Of a stretch of DNA of 64,000 nucleotides, positions 16,815 through 24,358 are shown piece after piece; the stretch's first letter is position 1, and the number at the start of each line of letters is the position of its first letter. The stretch lies in contig CAIZWN010000044.1 of assembly GCA_903936705.1 (NCBI GenBank), positions 1 through 64,000 of the forward strand, given 5' to 3'. Both the position numbers and the translations under genes were made by a program. This DNA comes from an uncultured Myxococcales bacterium (lineage in GTDB: Bacteria > Myxococcota_A > UBA9042 > DTJE01). The notes below the pieces were generated by a model, which was given only the letters and a program-made list of their open reading frames with translations, was not told the DNA's origin and ran no database searches.

Positions 16815-18056
16815 GTGGCGATCGTCGACATCACTTTCGATGACGCCGGGATGGCCTTTGCGATGGGCGACGACATAACGTTTGATGACGCCGGTTTTGC
16901 CTTTGCGGTGGGCGCCGACATCACCGTACAGGGCGATACCGAACCGCCTCTGACGATCGATCTGATTTCCGTCACCTCCGATGGGCCTTTGGCCCTCGTC
17001 CTCACCTTCGACGTGCCGCCCGCGGGCGCGGTGCTCGATCCTGCGTCCTACGTCCTGACCGCCCTCGACGGCGGCGTCCCCCTGGTGGTCGCGTCCGTCG
17101 CCCTCGGCACCCCGGGCCCCGGCGAGGTCTTCCCGAAAACCGCGCGCCTGGCGCTGGCCCACCAGGGCACGAATGGCAAGACCTACAGCGTCATCGTGAC
17201 GGGAGTCACCGGCCCGGAAGGCGAGGCGCTGGCATCCAACCAGATGCCCTTCGTCGCGGTCGCGACCCGGCCCGCACTGGTCTCCGCGTCCGGGGCAGGG
17301 CAGGGCGTGACGGTCGCGTTCAACGAGCCGATCGCCCCGGCGACGCTGGGGGCCCCGGCCATCTGGGCGGTCGCACCCCTGGCTGCCGGCGCCCACGTCA
17401 CCGTCACGAACGTCGCCCTGCTTGCCGGCAACCAGGTCGCGGTTCTGACCACGCTCCCCGACCTGACGACGGTCGAGAGCTACCGCGTCACGGCCCCCGC
17501 AACGCTCGCGGATCCGATGGGCAACACGATCGCCGGCCGAAACGCGGACTTCCTCGCCCCCCGCAACGTCGAGCCCGAGAGTGCTGCCGCCTGGGCCGCG
17601 ACCGGAGACGGCGGCCTGTTGGACGTCGGCGCCGGGTGGTTCGAACTGGTCCCCTGGAGCCCGACCCGCCTTCCGGTGGCCCTCGACCAGCTCGTGTGGA
17701 TCTCGCTCTTCTCGGACCGCCGCGCCGACCCCGACGACGAACTGCCCGACCACGGCGGCGACCCGGTCTACCGCGGCGGCTGGTGGGCGGACACGTACTC
17801 GGGTGGATCGTTCGGGTCGAAGCTCTGGCTCCTCGCCCGCTCGCCCGTTAACGCGACCACGCTCCTGAAGGTCCGGCAGTACGCCGCGGAGGCGCTCGCC
17901 TGGATGGTCGACGCGGGGCTCGCTGCCCGCGTGGACGCGACGGCCGAGCGCCAGGACCTCGGGCGGGTCGCCCTCCGTGTCGTGATCACGAAGCGCGACG
18001 GCATGAACGAGGCCGTGGCGTACCCGGACCTCTGGTCGTTCCTCCAGGCAGCGTGA
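16815..18056 (+). CDS. Gp46-family baseplate wedge protein with an added N-terminal Ig-like region
   Basis: A 413-aa protein starting at GTG 16815. The C-terminal 140 residues match Mu gp46: GDPVYRGGWWADTYSGGSFGSKLWLLARS, AEALAWMVDAGLAARVDATAERQD, RVALRVVITKRDG. The family is normally about 140-150 aa. The N-terminal 270 residues are unusual: a 15-residue tandem repeat (ITFDDAG-x-AFA-x-G) and two Ig/Big-like domains (TIDLISVTSDGPLALVLTF, PALVSASGAGQGVTVAFNEPI). The result is a baseplate wedge subunit that probably displays adhesive domains at the tail tip. Confidence 0.85.
   Translation: MAIVDITFDDAGMAFAMGDDITFDDAGFAFAVGADITVQGDTEPPLTIDLISVTSDGPLALVLTFDVPPAGAVLDPASYVLTALDGGVPLVVASVALGTPGPGEVFPKTARLALAHQGTNGKTYSVIVTGVTGPEGEALASNQMPFVAVATRPALVSASGAGQGVTVAFNEPIAPATLGAPAIWAVAPLAAGAHVTVTNVALLAGNQVAVLTTLPDLTTVESYRVTAPATLADPMGNTIAGRNADFLAPRNVEPESAAAWAATGDGGLLDVGAGWFELVPWSPTRLPVALDQLVWISLFSDRRADPDDELPDHGGDPVYRGGWWADTYSGGSFGSKLWLLARSPVNATTLLKVRQYAAEALAWMVDAGLAARVDATAERQDLGRVALRVVITKRDGMNEAVAYPDLWSFLQAA
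16830..16919 (+). repeat. 45-bp tandem duplication inside the gp46-like gene
   Basis: Bases 16830-16874 and 16875-16919 are two in-frame 45-bp units encoding ITFDDAGMAFAMGDD and ITFDDAGFAFAVGAD. Several silent differences show that the copies are not recent. A shortened third copy (ITVQGD) may follow. Confidence 0.85.
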
Positions 18057-18065
18057 GGTAGCGCG

Positions 18066-19199
18066 ATGTTCACGATCCCGACCCTCCCCGCGCTGATCGA
18101 CCGCATCAAGGGCGATCTGAACGCCCGGATGGGGAACACCAACGCGCTGATTCCGCGCTCGCTTTCCTACGTCCTGGCCTACGTCCTCGCCGGGGCGACC
18201 TGGGGGCTGTATCTGTACCAGCAGTGGATCGCGCGCCAGGTGATCCCGGATACCGCCGAGGGAGCGCAACTCGAACGGTGGGCCCGGCTCTTCGGACTGT
18301 CCCGCAATCCGGCCGTTGGTGCCTCCGGGACGGTGGGCGTCCAGGGCGCGGCGGGCTCCGACCTCCTGGACGGCTCCATCCTCCAGCGCGCGGACAGCGT
18401 CGAGTACGCGGTCGCGGGCGACTACCACTGGACCTCGAATGCCACGACGCCCGTCGCCGTCGAGGCGGTCGAGCCCGGCACGACCGGCAACTTCGAGTAC
18501 GCGACCGACGCGACGCTCGACCTCGTGTCGCCGCCGGCCGGGATCGTGTCGACGTGCCCCCTCGAGGCGCCCGGCCTGACCGGTGGCCAGGACGCCGAGA
18601 AGGACGCGTCGCTCCTCGACCGCCTGCTGACCCGCCTCGCGAATCCGCCCCAGGGGGGCGCCGCCGCTGACTACGTCCTGTGGGCGCAGTCCACGCCGAC
18701 CGTCTCCGTGGACCTGGTCTGGCCCATGGCATTCGATGACGGTCAGCCGCTGGGGGAGGTCCTGGTGCTGTTCACCGTCGAGGACAGCGACGACGAGGGC
18801 GCCGTGCTTCCGACCTGGCAGGAGGTCATCGCGGTGTACGACACGATCGCTCCCAAGGCCCCCGTCACGGCGATCGTCGGGACGTTCACGCCGCTCGAAA
18901 ACGTCGTGACGCTCGCGATGACTGCGGGTCTCCTCCCCGGCTACACGCTGGCCCAGGTGAAGGGAAACGTCCGCCGCGAGGTCCAGGCGACCTTTCGGGA
19001 GCGCGCCGAACTCGACTTCTCGTCGTCTGCCTGGACCGTCCGGAATTCCCGGCTCCTCGAGGCCATCGGTCGCGCGGCAGGAATCGACTGGTTCGAACTC
19101 ACCGATGTTTCGGGCGCCGGTCCCACGGCGGACGTGGACCTGGCCGCCTACGAGTACCCGACGATCGTGGACACGGCGGTCGTCGTGAACGGGGTCTGA
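18066..19199 (+). CDS. Baseplate J-like protein (Mu gp47-like)
   Basis: A 377-aa baseplate wedge protein. Diagnostic blocks are the N-terminal IPTLPALIDRIKGDLNAR and the central GAQLERWARLFGLSRNPAV, followed by GTVGVQGAAGSDLLDGSILQRAD, AVEPGTTGNFEYATDATLDLVSPPAGI and GQDAEKDASLLDRLLTRLANPPQGGAAADYVLWAQS. These match the baseplate J/gp47 family at full length. With the gp46- and gp48-like products it should build the wedge that triggers sheath contraction. Confidence 0.94.
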   Translation: MFTIPTLPALIDRIKGDLNARMGNTNALIPRSLSYVLAYVLAGATWGLYLYQQWIARQVIPDTAEGAQLERWARLFGLSRNPAVGASGTVGVQGAAGSDLLDGSILQRADSVEYAVAGDYHWTSNATTPVAVEAVEPGTTGNFEYATDATLDLVSPPAGIVSTCPLEAPGLTGGQDAEKDASLLDRLLTRLANPPQGGAAADYVLWAQSTPTVSVDLVWPMAFDDGQPLGEVLVLFTVEDSDDEGAVLPTWQEVIAVYDTIAPKAPVTAIVGTFTPLENVVTLAMTAGLLPGYTLAQVKGNVRREVQATFRERAELDFSSSAWTVRNSRLLEAIGRAAGIDWFELTDVSGAGPTADVDLAAYEYPTIVDTAVVVNGV

Positions 19200-19201
19200 C
19201 C

Positions 19202-19753
19202 ATGGGCACGATCTGGATCGCCACCGGCGACGACTACATCCGGATCCTCCAGGGGCTCCTGCCCCGCGGCCTGGTCTGGACCCGCGACCCCGCCCGCCGC
19301 CTGACGCGCCTTCTCGCCGGCCTGGCCGACGAATACGTGCGCGTCCAGAAACGCGCCGGGTCCTTGATGGAGGAGGCGGACCCCCGGACCACGACCGCCG
19401 CGGGCCTGCTGCCCGACTGGGAGCGGGTCACGGGACTTCCGGAGTTCGGGTACTACCCGACGACGGAAAGCGACCGCCGCTCCGTGCTCGCCGGGAAGCT
19501 CGCCGCCCAGGGGGGCCAGTCGGCCGCCTACTTCGAGAGCCTCGCGCTCGCGATGGGCGCGGTGGCCGATGTCGAGAACACCCTCTGGCCCTACGTCTGG
19601 TCCGTGTCCATCCCGGAAAACGTCACGCGGTTCCGGGCCGGCGACCCGGCCGGGGCCCCGCTGATCACGTTCGACGAGGTTGCCGTCCGCGTCCGCCTGG
19701 CGTTCGAGAAGTACAAGCCCGCCCACACCTTCATCTGGTGGACGGGAGCGTAA
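19202..19753 (+). CDS. DUF2313 / Mu gp48-like baseplate protein
   Basis: A 183-aa protein with the DUF2313 pattern: LQGLLPRGLVWTRDPARRLTRLLAGLADEYVRV, ADPRTTTAAGLLPDWERVTGLPE, then RRSVLAGKLAAQGGQSAAYFESLA. Gp48 homologues are the third wedge component, encoded between gp47 and the fibre gene as here. It begins two bases after the preceding stop. Confidence 0.92.
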   Translation: MGTIWIATGDDYIRILQGLLPRGLVWTRDPARRLTRLLAGLADEYVRVQKRAGSLMEEADPRTTTAAGLLPDWERVTGLPEFGYYPTTESDRRSVLAGKLAAQGGQSAAYFESLALAMGAVADVENTLWPYVWSVSIPENVTRFRAGDPAGAPLITFDEVAVRVRLAFEKYKPAHTFIWWTGA

Positions 19754-19765
19754 GGAGGTAGAGCC

Positions 19766-21013
19766 ATGTTCCGGATCGACACCCCCCACAAGGCCCCGAC
19801 GAAGCCCGTCCCGCTGCCCTCGGGCACCGGCGGCTACTTCCAGGACACCAACCCTGCCGGCGGGACCGAGGTGTCGGCCGACTGGTTGAACCACGTCCAG
19901 GAGGAGATTGCCGCCGTCATCGAGGCGTGCGGCATGACGCTGGACAAGACCGACGACACGCTGCTCGCCCAGGCCGTCGCGGGCGCAGCGGCCCTGAAGG
20001 CGCACACGACCGACACCGGGACCGTCACGACGCGCTACCTCCGGGCGGTGCTCGCGGCGGATGCGTCGCGGGCGACGGGACTCAACTCCCTCGTGGCCGC
20101 CTCCGAGGGCAGCACGGCGACGGGACGCGACTCGGCCGTCATCGCGGGATCCGGCGACGCGACCGGGGCCCGGGCCGCGGTCCTGGGCGCGGGCGGGAAC
20201 TCCCAGGCGACGGGCGATGACGCCGTCGTGCTCGCTTCCTTCGGCGCCTTGGCCACCGGGGACCAGGCGGCGGCCATCGCGTCCGCCGGGGGCGCGGCCA
20301 GCGGGGCGCATTCGGCCGTCATCGCCACATCGAACACTGCGGAGTTCACCGAGGCCACGGGTGCTGATTCGGCTGCAATCGCCGTTGCGGGGGCTGTTGC
20401 ATCGGGGGCACAGGCCGTAGTGCTCGCCGCAATGAACTCCGAGGCGGCTGGCGAGCAGTCCCTCGCCAGCGCGGGGAAGGGGAATGTCGTCACCGGGGCC
20501 CGGTCCGCGGTGCTCGGCGGGAAGAATTCTGAACTGCACGACGACGACACGATCGGTGGCGGCGCCGGCACCAGCGGGATCACGAAGGCGAACGCGAACC
20601 AGAACCTCACGTGGAAGATCAAGAACTCCACCGGCAACGCCCATTTCAAGAACAACCTGCGGGTCGGCGGCGACCCGTGCAACGACGTGACGGGGACGTT
20701 CGAGGTCAACTACCTGGGCCAGTTCACGACCGGCATCAACCTCCCGACCGGCGCGAATGCCGTGGCCGAGCGGCACGTGCTGACGGGCATCAACATTCTG
20801 CCCGGTACCGGGCACATCTACGCGATCGGCAACTCCCGAATCGGCGCCAACTCGCTGGTGCTGTGGTCCTTCGAAAGTGCTGCGACGGTCCTGTTGCAGG
20901 GATTCGCGCGGGTCACCGCGGGCCAGGTCGAGGTCGTGTTCCACAATCCGGCCTCGGGCGCGGTGACGGACGACATCACGGTCAACTACATCATCGTCAA
21001 CCCGGTGGCGTGA
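19766..21013 (+). CDS. Tail fibre with YadA-head-like repeats
   Basis: A 415-aa fibre. The N-terminal 55 residues (GYFQDTNPAGGTEVSADWLNHVQEEI) match the phage-fibre anchor that docks on gp48-like proteins. Residues about 95-245 form a repeat with a period near 14: units such as SQATGDDAVVLASFGALATGDQAAAIASAGGAASGAHSAVI echo the left-handed beta-roll of trimeric autotransporter (YadA) heads. The C-terminal 140 residues are a separate beta-rich tip (TWKIKNSTGNAHFKNNL, VEVVFHNPASGAVTDDITV). No fibre chaperone gene follows. AAGGAGG stands before the start. Confidence 0.85.
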   Translation: MFRIDTPHKAPTKPVPLPSGTGGYFQDTNPAGGTEVSADWLNHVQEEIAAVIEACGMTLDKTDDTLLAQAVAGAAALKAHTTDTGTVTTRYLRAVLAADASRATGLNSLVAASEGSTATGRDSAVIAGSGDATGARAAVLGAGGNSQATGDDAVVLASFGALATGDQAAAIASAGGAASGAHSAVIATSNTAEFTEATGADSAAIAVAGAVASGAQAVVLAAMNSEAAGEQSLASAGKGNVVTGARSAVLGGKNSELHDDDTIGGGAGTSGITKANANQNLTWKIKNSTGNAHFKNNLRVGGDPCNDVTGTFEVNYLGQFTTGINLPTGANAVAERHVLTGINILPGTGHIYAIGNSRIGANSLVLWSFESAATVLLQGFARVTAGQVEVVFHNPASGAVTDDITVNYIIVNPVA

Positions 21014-21017
21014 CGCG

Positions 21018-21692
21018 ATGGCGAGGGATTTCAACATCGCGGTGGACGTTCGCCCCGTCGAGCGGGGGCTGCGGGAGTTTGCGCGGCAGATCCCGTTCGC
21101 CGTCTCCTACGCCATGAACCTCACCGCCCGGAACGCCGTCGAATACATGCGTTCGGACATCCAGCGCATCTTCACGATCCGCAACAACTGGGAGGCCCTC
21201 GGGATCACCTTCAAGCCGGCGTCGAAGCGTGACCTGACGCTCGAAATCGGCTCGCGGCACCACTACATGGCGGCCCAGGTCCTCGGGGGCACGAAGGAAG
21301 GGAAGGGCGGCGGGACGGTCGGGATCCCGAAGGTCGGGCGCGGCGATCCGCGCACCACGCTTCAGTCGAAGACGCCTCCGTCGAAGTGGCCGAAGGCCCT
21401 GGTCGCCAAGTCCGTGGGGACCTTCATCGGGACGGTGCAGACGAAGCGCGGCCCCCTGTACGGCGTCTGGCGGCGGGTCAACCGCAGCGGCGAGACCGGG
21501 AAGATCACCCGCGGCAAGGGCAAGAACACCCGCCTGGGCCTCCGGCTCCTCTACGAACTGGCCGAGAAGGTCAACATCAAGGCCCGCTGGCCCATGGACC
21601 GCCAGGTCGAAGCCATCTGGGCCGGGCGCTGGCCCACCAATGCCGCCGAGGCGGTCGCCTACGCCATTCGCACCGCGAGGGAGAAGACATGA
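21018..21692 (+). CDS. Phage minor virion protein, HK97 gp10 / virion-morphogenesis type
   Basis: A 224-aa basic protein (DFNIAVDVRPVERGLREFARQIPFAVSYAMN then LTARNAVEYMRSDIQRIFTIRNNW). The pattern resembles tail-completion or virion morphogenesis proteins, which attach at the head-tail junction. Position after the fibre and before the endolysin is unusual for those families, so assignment is tentative. The stop codon overlaps the endolysin start. Confidence 0.5.
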   Translation: MARDFNIAVDVRPVERGLREFARQIPFAVSYAMNLTARNAVEYMRSDIQRIFTIRNNWEALGITFKPASKRDLTLEIGSRHHYMAAQVLGGTKEGKGGGTVGIPKVGRGDPRTTLQSKTPPSKWPKALVAKSVGTFIGTVQTKRGPLYGVWRRVNRSGETGKITRGKGKNTRLGLRLLYELAEKVNIKARWPMDRQVEAIWAGRWPTNAAEAVAYAIRTAREKT

Positions 21693-22138
21693 GCACGACC
21701 CCTGGCGATTTGACCGAGCACTTCCACTGGTGGGAGTTCGACTGCCGTGACGGAACGCCCGTCCCCGAGAACCTGCGGGACAACGTCCGGGCGTTGGCCC
21801 GGGCCCTGGAGGTGATCCGGCATGCCGCCGGGGACCGGGCCGTGACGGTCATGTCCGGGTACCGGACGCCGGCCTACAACAAGGTCTGCAACGCGGCCGG
21901 GCACTCCCAGCACATGGAGGGCCGTGCAGCGGACATCCGGATCGCCGGCCTCACGCCCCGGCAGGTCCGCGCGATCGTGCTCGCCTGCATCGCCCGGCGC
22001 GAGATCCCGCAGGGGGGCGTCGGCATCTACCTCCCGCCCAAGCACGACCCGGGGTGGGTGCACTACGACATTCGCGGCACGGCGGCTCGGTGGACGGACC
22101 CGCTGCCCGGCCCGGTGGCGGCGGCCGAGGGGGCGTGA
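21689..22138 (+). CDS. M15-family peptidase endolysin
   Basis: A 149-aa peptidoglycan peptidase of the M15A (D-Ala-D-Ala carboxypeptidase / endopeptidase) type. Zinc ligands are visible as H75 and D82 in SQHMEGRAAD and H125 in GWVHYDIR; the family signature SGYRTPAYN lies at 56-64. It lacks a signal peptide, so export should need a holin from the next genes. The start ATG overlaps the preceding stop (ATGA). Confidence 0.92.
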   Translation: MSTTPGDLTEHFHWWEFDCRDGTPVPENLRDNVRALARALEVIRHAAGDRAVTVMSGYRTPAYNKVCNAAGHSQHMEGRAADIRIAGLTPRQVRAIVLACIARREIPQGGVGIYLPPKHDPGWVHYDIRGTAARWTDPLPGPVAAAEGA

Positions 22139-22140
22139 CC

Positions 22141-22362
22141 ATGGCGGGCGATGCCTTCGAGAAGCGGTTCGAAGACTGCCGGGAAGAGGACCGCGAAGCG
22201 CATCGCGCGATCTGGTCCCGGATCGGAAAGTTGGAGGGCAAGGTGGACCACTTGAACACGACGGTCGAGCGCACGCGGGGCGCGATGCTGGTCATGCACG
22301 GGGCGATCACGCTCCTGTGCTCGGCGGCCGGCGTCCTGCTCGTGAAGGCGCTTTTCCCGTGA
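22141..22362 (+). CDS. Small coiled-coil membrane protein of the lysis block
   Basis: A 73-aa protein starting at ATG 22141. Residues 1-45 form a charged coiled coil (FEDCREEDREAHRAIWSRIGKLEGKVDHLNTTVERTRG) and the C-terminus is a single membrane helix (AMLVMHGAITLLCSAAGVLLVKALF). Its location directly after the endolysin suggests a holin or antiholin/accessory lysis role. The tail-anchored topology differs from typical class II holins. No family recognised. Confidence 0.7.
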   Translation: MAGDAFEKRFEDCREEDREAHRAIWSRIGKLEGKVDHLNTTVERTRGAMLVMHGAITLLCSAAGVLLVKALFP

Positions 22363-22363
22363 T

Positions 22364-22380
22364 CCGGGCCGCGAGCCCGG
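22364..22380 (+). promoter_or_regulatory. Hairpin before the holin/lipoprotein gene
   Basis: CCGGGC (22364-22369) and GCCCGG (22375-22380) enclose five bases, immediately before GGAGG and the ATG at 22393. It could modulate translation or terminate part of the transcripts. Confidence 0.4.
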
Positions 22381-22392
22381 GAGGAGGCTCCC

Positions 22393-23121
22393 ATGGACAA
22401 GATTCGTGCGATGGGCTGGCTCGGATGGCTGGCTCTGGTGGCGGCGGTCGGACAGACCGTCGTGGGATGGGCGACCGGACAGTCGCTCGCGGTGCCCGCG
22501 GCCGTGACCGCTTTGGTCGGGATCGCCGGGCGCCTGGTTGCGTGGGCCTACACGCACCCCGACAACATCAACCCCACCGGGATCGTCGTGGCGCTCGCGA
22601 TGATCGTCGGGACCATGGCGCCGGCCTTGTCCGGGCCGGCGGCTCCCGTGCCCGCCGCGGAGGTCCCGGCGGTGCAGCCGGCGCCCGCGCCGGTGTTCCC
22701 CTACGTGCCGACCGACCCGGACTCCGGGCCCGTCTCGATGATCGGCCAGGTCGGGTGGGGGGCCCTCGCCGTCGCGGCGGCCATTCTCCCGGTCGGCTGC
22801 AGCGCCCTTTCGACCCAGACCAAGGCCGACCTGGCGAAGACGGGCCTGGACATCGGCGCGTGCCTTGCCGAGTGCGGATTGCATGCCGCGGTGGACGCCG
22901 GCCTCCAGCAGATCAACGTCGGCAGCGTGAATGGCCCGGGCCTGCGGCAGGAAGGGGTCGACTGCGCGATGCTCTGTGCCTCCAAGGTGGGCCTGAACGC
23001 GATCGTGGAAATCGCCCGCGACCTGATGGGCCCGCGGGTGACGTGGTTCGGGACGGCCTCGTCCGACTCGCCCCCGAACCTCTATCGGGTGCGCCTCGTG
23101 CCCCGCGCGCCTGGACCCTGA
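22393..23121 (+). CDS. Holin-like protein fused to a lipoprotein (possible spanin) segment
   Basis: A 242-aa protein with two distinct halves. Residues 1-85 have several membrane segments (GWLGWLALVAAVGQTVVGWATG, AVTALVGIAGRLVAWAY, GIVVALAMIVGTMAPALSG) like a holin. After a Pro/Ala-rich linker, an internal Met116 starts a classical lipoprotein signal, VGWGALAVAAAILPVGCSA, with lipobox cysteine C136. The rest holds Cys-rich helices (DIGACLAECGLHAAVDAGLQQI). The second half may be made from its own start at 22738 as an outer-membrane spanin-like lipoprotein. No strong internal ribosome binding site was seen. Confidence 0.65.
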   Translation: MDKIRAMGWLGWLALVAAVGQTVVGWATGQSLAVPAAVTALVGIAGRLVAWAYTHPDNINPTGIVVALAMIVGTMAPALSGPAAPVPAAEVPAVQPAPAPVFPYVPTDPDSGPVSMIGQVGWGALAVAAAILPVGCSALSTQTKADLAKTGLDIGACLAECGLHAAVDAGLQQINVGSVNGPGLRQEGVDCAMLCASKVGLNAIVEIARDLMGPRVTWFGTASSDSPPNLYRVRLVPRAPGP

Positions 23122-23259
23122 TCGCCCGCGCTCGTCCTGCCGGAAAGAATGAGCGAACCCATGGAAATAAAGCGGTGATTTCCCTTGCCTCGTTCCGCAC
23201 GCAGAGCAAACATGGGGCTACCAGGACGAACCAACGCCTGGGATTTACAGGAGGATCCG

Positions 23260-23580
23260 ATGAACAGCGCAACGCAGAACCTGATCGGAACGGAAATTCG
23301 GAAGAGCGAGACCGGCGGGCACCTGGACCTGTGCCTGACCTGGAACGAGAAGGGAACCCACTACCGCCAGATCCAGGCCGCGACCTTCCGGATCGCCGCC
23401 AGCCTCTGCGAGTGCAGCGAGAGCTTCCGGTGGTGCATCGACCCGCACGCCGACGCCGGGAGCCTCGGACGCGGTGTGCTCGGGACCTTCATCCGGATCG
23501 AATTCTGTGAAGGCAACGCGGCCGAAATGACGCTGGCCGAGATTCTGGTCCGCCAGGTCATCGCGGGCATCAAGGGTTGA
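23260..23580 (+). CDS. Unrecognised small phage protein
   Basis: A 106-aa protein from ATG 23260 behind a clear AGGAGG. The sequence (EIRKSETGGHLDLCLTWNEKG, FRIAASLCECSESFRWCIDP, GTFIRIEFCEGNAAEMTLAEI) looks like a compact alpha/beta protein with five cysteines. It follows a 138-base gap after the lysis block that includes a small inverted repeat (GGAAAT/ATTTCC at about 23163-23183), so it may head a separate transcript. No function can be assigned. Confidence 0.65.
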   Translation: MNSATQNLIGTEIRKSETGGHLDLCLTWNEKGTHYRQIQAATFRIAASLCECSESFRWCIDPHADAGSLGRGVLGTFIRIEFCEGNAAEMTLAEILVRQVIAGIKG

Positions 23581-23594
23581 AGCGCGGACGGGCA

Positions 23595-23615
23595 GGCCGG
23601 GGATGGTCCCCGGCC
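23595..23615 (+). promoter_or_regulatory. Perfect hairpin between two small phage genes
   Basis: GGCCGGGGA (23595-23603) and TCCCCGGCC (23607-23615) pair perfectly over nine bases with a TGG loop. It lies 27 bases before the ATG at 23643 and just upstream of GGAGG. It may be an attenuator or a processing site; a U-tract is absent. Confidence 0.5.
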
Positions 23616-23642
23616 GCACCCACCGCTGGATTGGAGGATCAC

Positions 23643-24242
23643 ATGAACACGAAGCACGGAGCGAAGGCCACGACGAAGAACACGGGCAAGGGCAAGGCGG
23701 CAGGGAAGGGCAAGCGGGTCGCGAAGGCGGTCCCGGCCCCCGAGGCGGTTGTCGAGGACGTGGCGGAAGAGGCGATCGTGGACGACGCCCCGGTCACCGA
23801 GGCCGAGGCCCCGGCGATCGACGAGACCCCCGCCGACGCGGACGTCCCGGTTGAGGAGGCGGGCGCCACGGGCGAGGCCGCCCCGAAGCGGAAGCGGGAC
23901 ATGAGCATCGACGATCTGCGGGCCGAGTACCTGCGGGTGATCGGGCGCGAGACGGGCTCGACGGACCGCCGCTACCTGCTGTGGAAGATCAGCGAGGCCG
24001 GCAAGGGCAAGATCACCGTGGGCCCGGTCGAAAAGCGCGCCCCCCGCGCAAAGGAGGACATCCAGGTTCTCCCGATCGGGATGCTCCGGACGACGGTGGC
24101 CGCGCTGGACGCCGCGGTCGCGAACCTCGAATACAAGAACCGGTCGATGCTGATCCGCGACGCGCTGGTCGCGTTCCTCCGCGCCGAAGAATCAGACGTC
24201 GCCAAGGTCGCGGCGGACCGAATCGAGGCCGAGGGGTTCTGA
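23643..24242 (+). CDS. Lys/Ala/Glu-rich protein with C-terminal ribbon-helix-helix-like region
   Basis: A 199-aa protein from ATG 23643 behind GGAGG. Residues 1-25 are Lys/Gly-rich (histone-tail-like), residues 26-85 are acidic and Ala/Pro-rich. Then comes a small conserved module (LRAEYLRVIGRETGSTDRRYLLWKI) and a C-terminal strand-helix-helix (IQVLPIGML, then LDAAVANLEYKNRSMLIRDALVAFL), which resembles a CopG/Arc-type DNA-binding ribbon-helix-helix. This suggests a nucleoid- or operator-binding regulator. It is the last gene before the defence cargo. Confidence 0.65.
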   Translation: MNTKHGAKATTKNTGKGKAAGKGKRVAKAVPAPEAVVEDVAEEAIVDDAPVTEAEAPAIDETPADADVPVEEAGATGEAAPKRKRDMSIDDLRAEYLRVIGRETGSTDRRYLLWKISEAGKGKITVGPVEKRAPRAKEDIQVLPIGMLRTTVAALDAAVANLEYKNRSMLIRDALVAFLRAEESDVAKVAADRIEAEGF

Positions 24243-24358
24243 CCACCGGCCCGATCCTGCCCCCGCACTCTCCACTACCTGTAAGTCTGACCGCCCCGTT
24301 CACCTTGTTCCGGTGTAGTATTCCCGCATCGAGAAGCCCGCCGTAGGAGATTCTTGGG

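Noticed and set aside
5314-22138. Interpretation of the late genes as a tailocin (headless contractile bacteriocin).
   Set aside because: A major capsid/protease fusion, a decoration protein and a head-tail joiner are present, so it derives from a complete phage even if packaging genes are lost.
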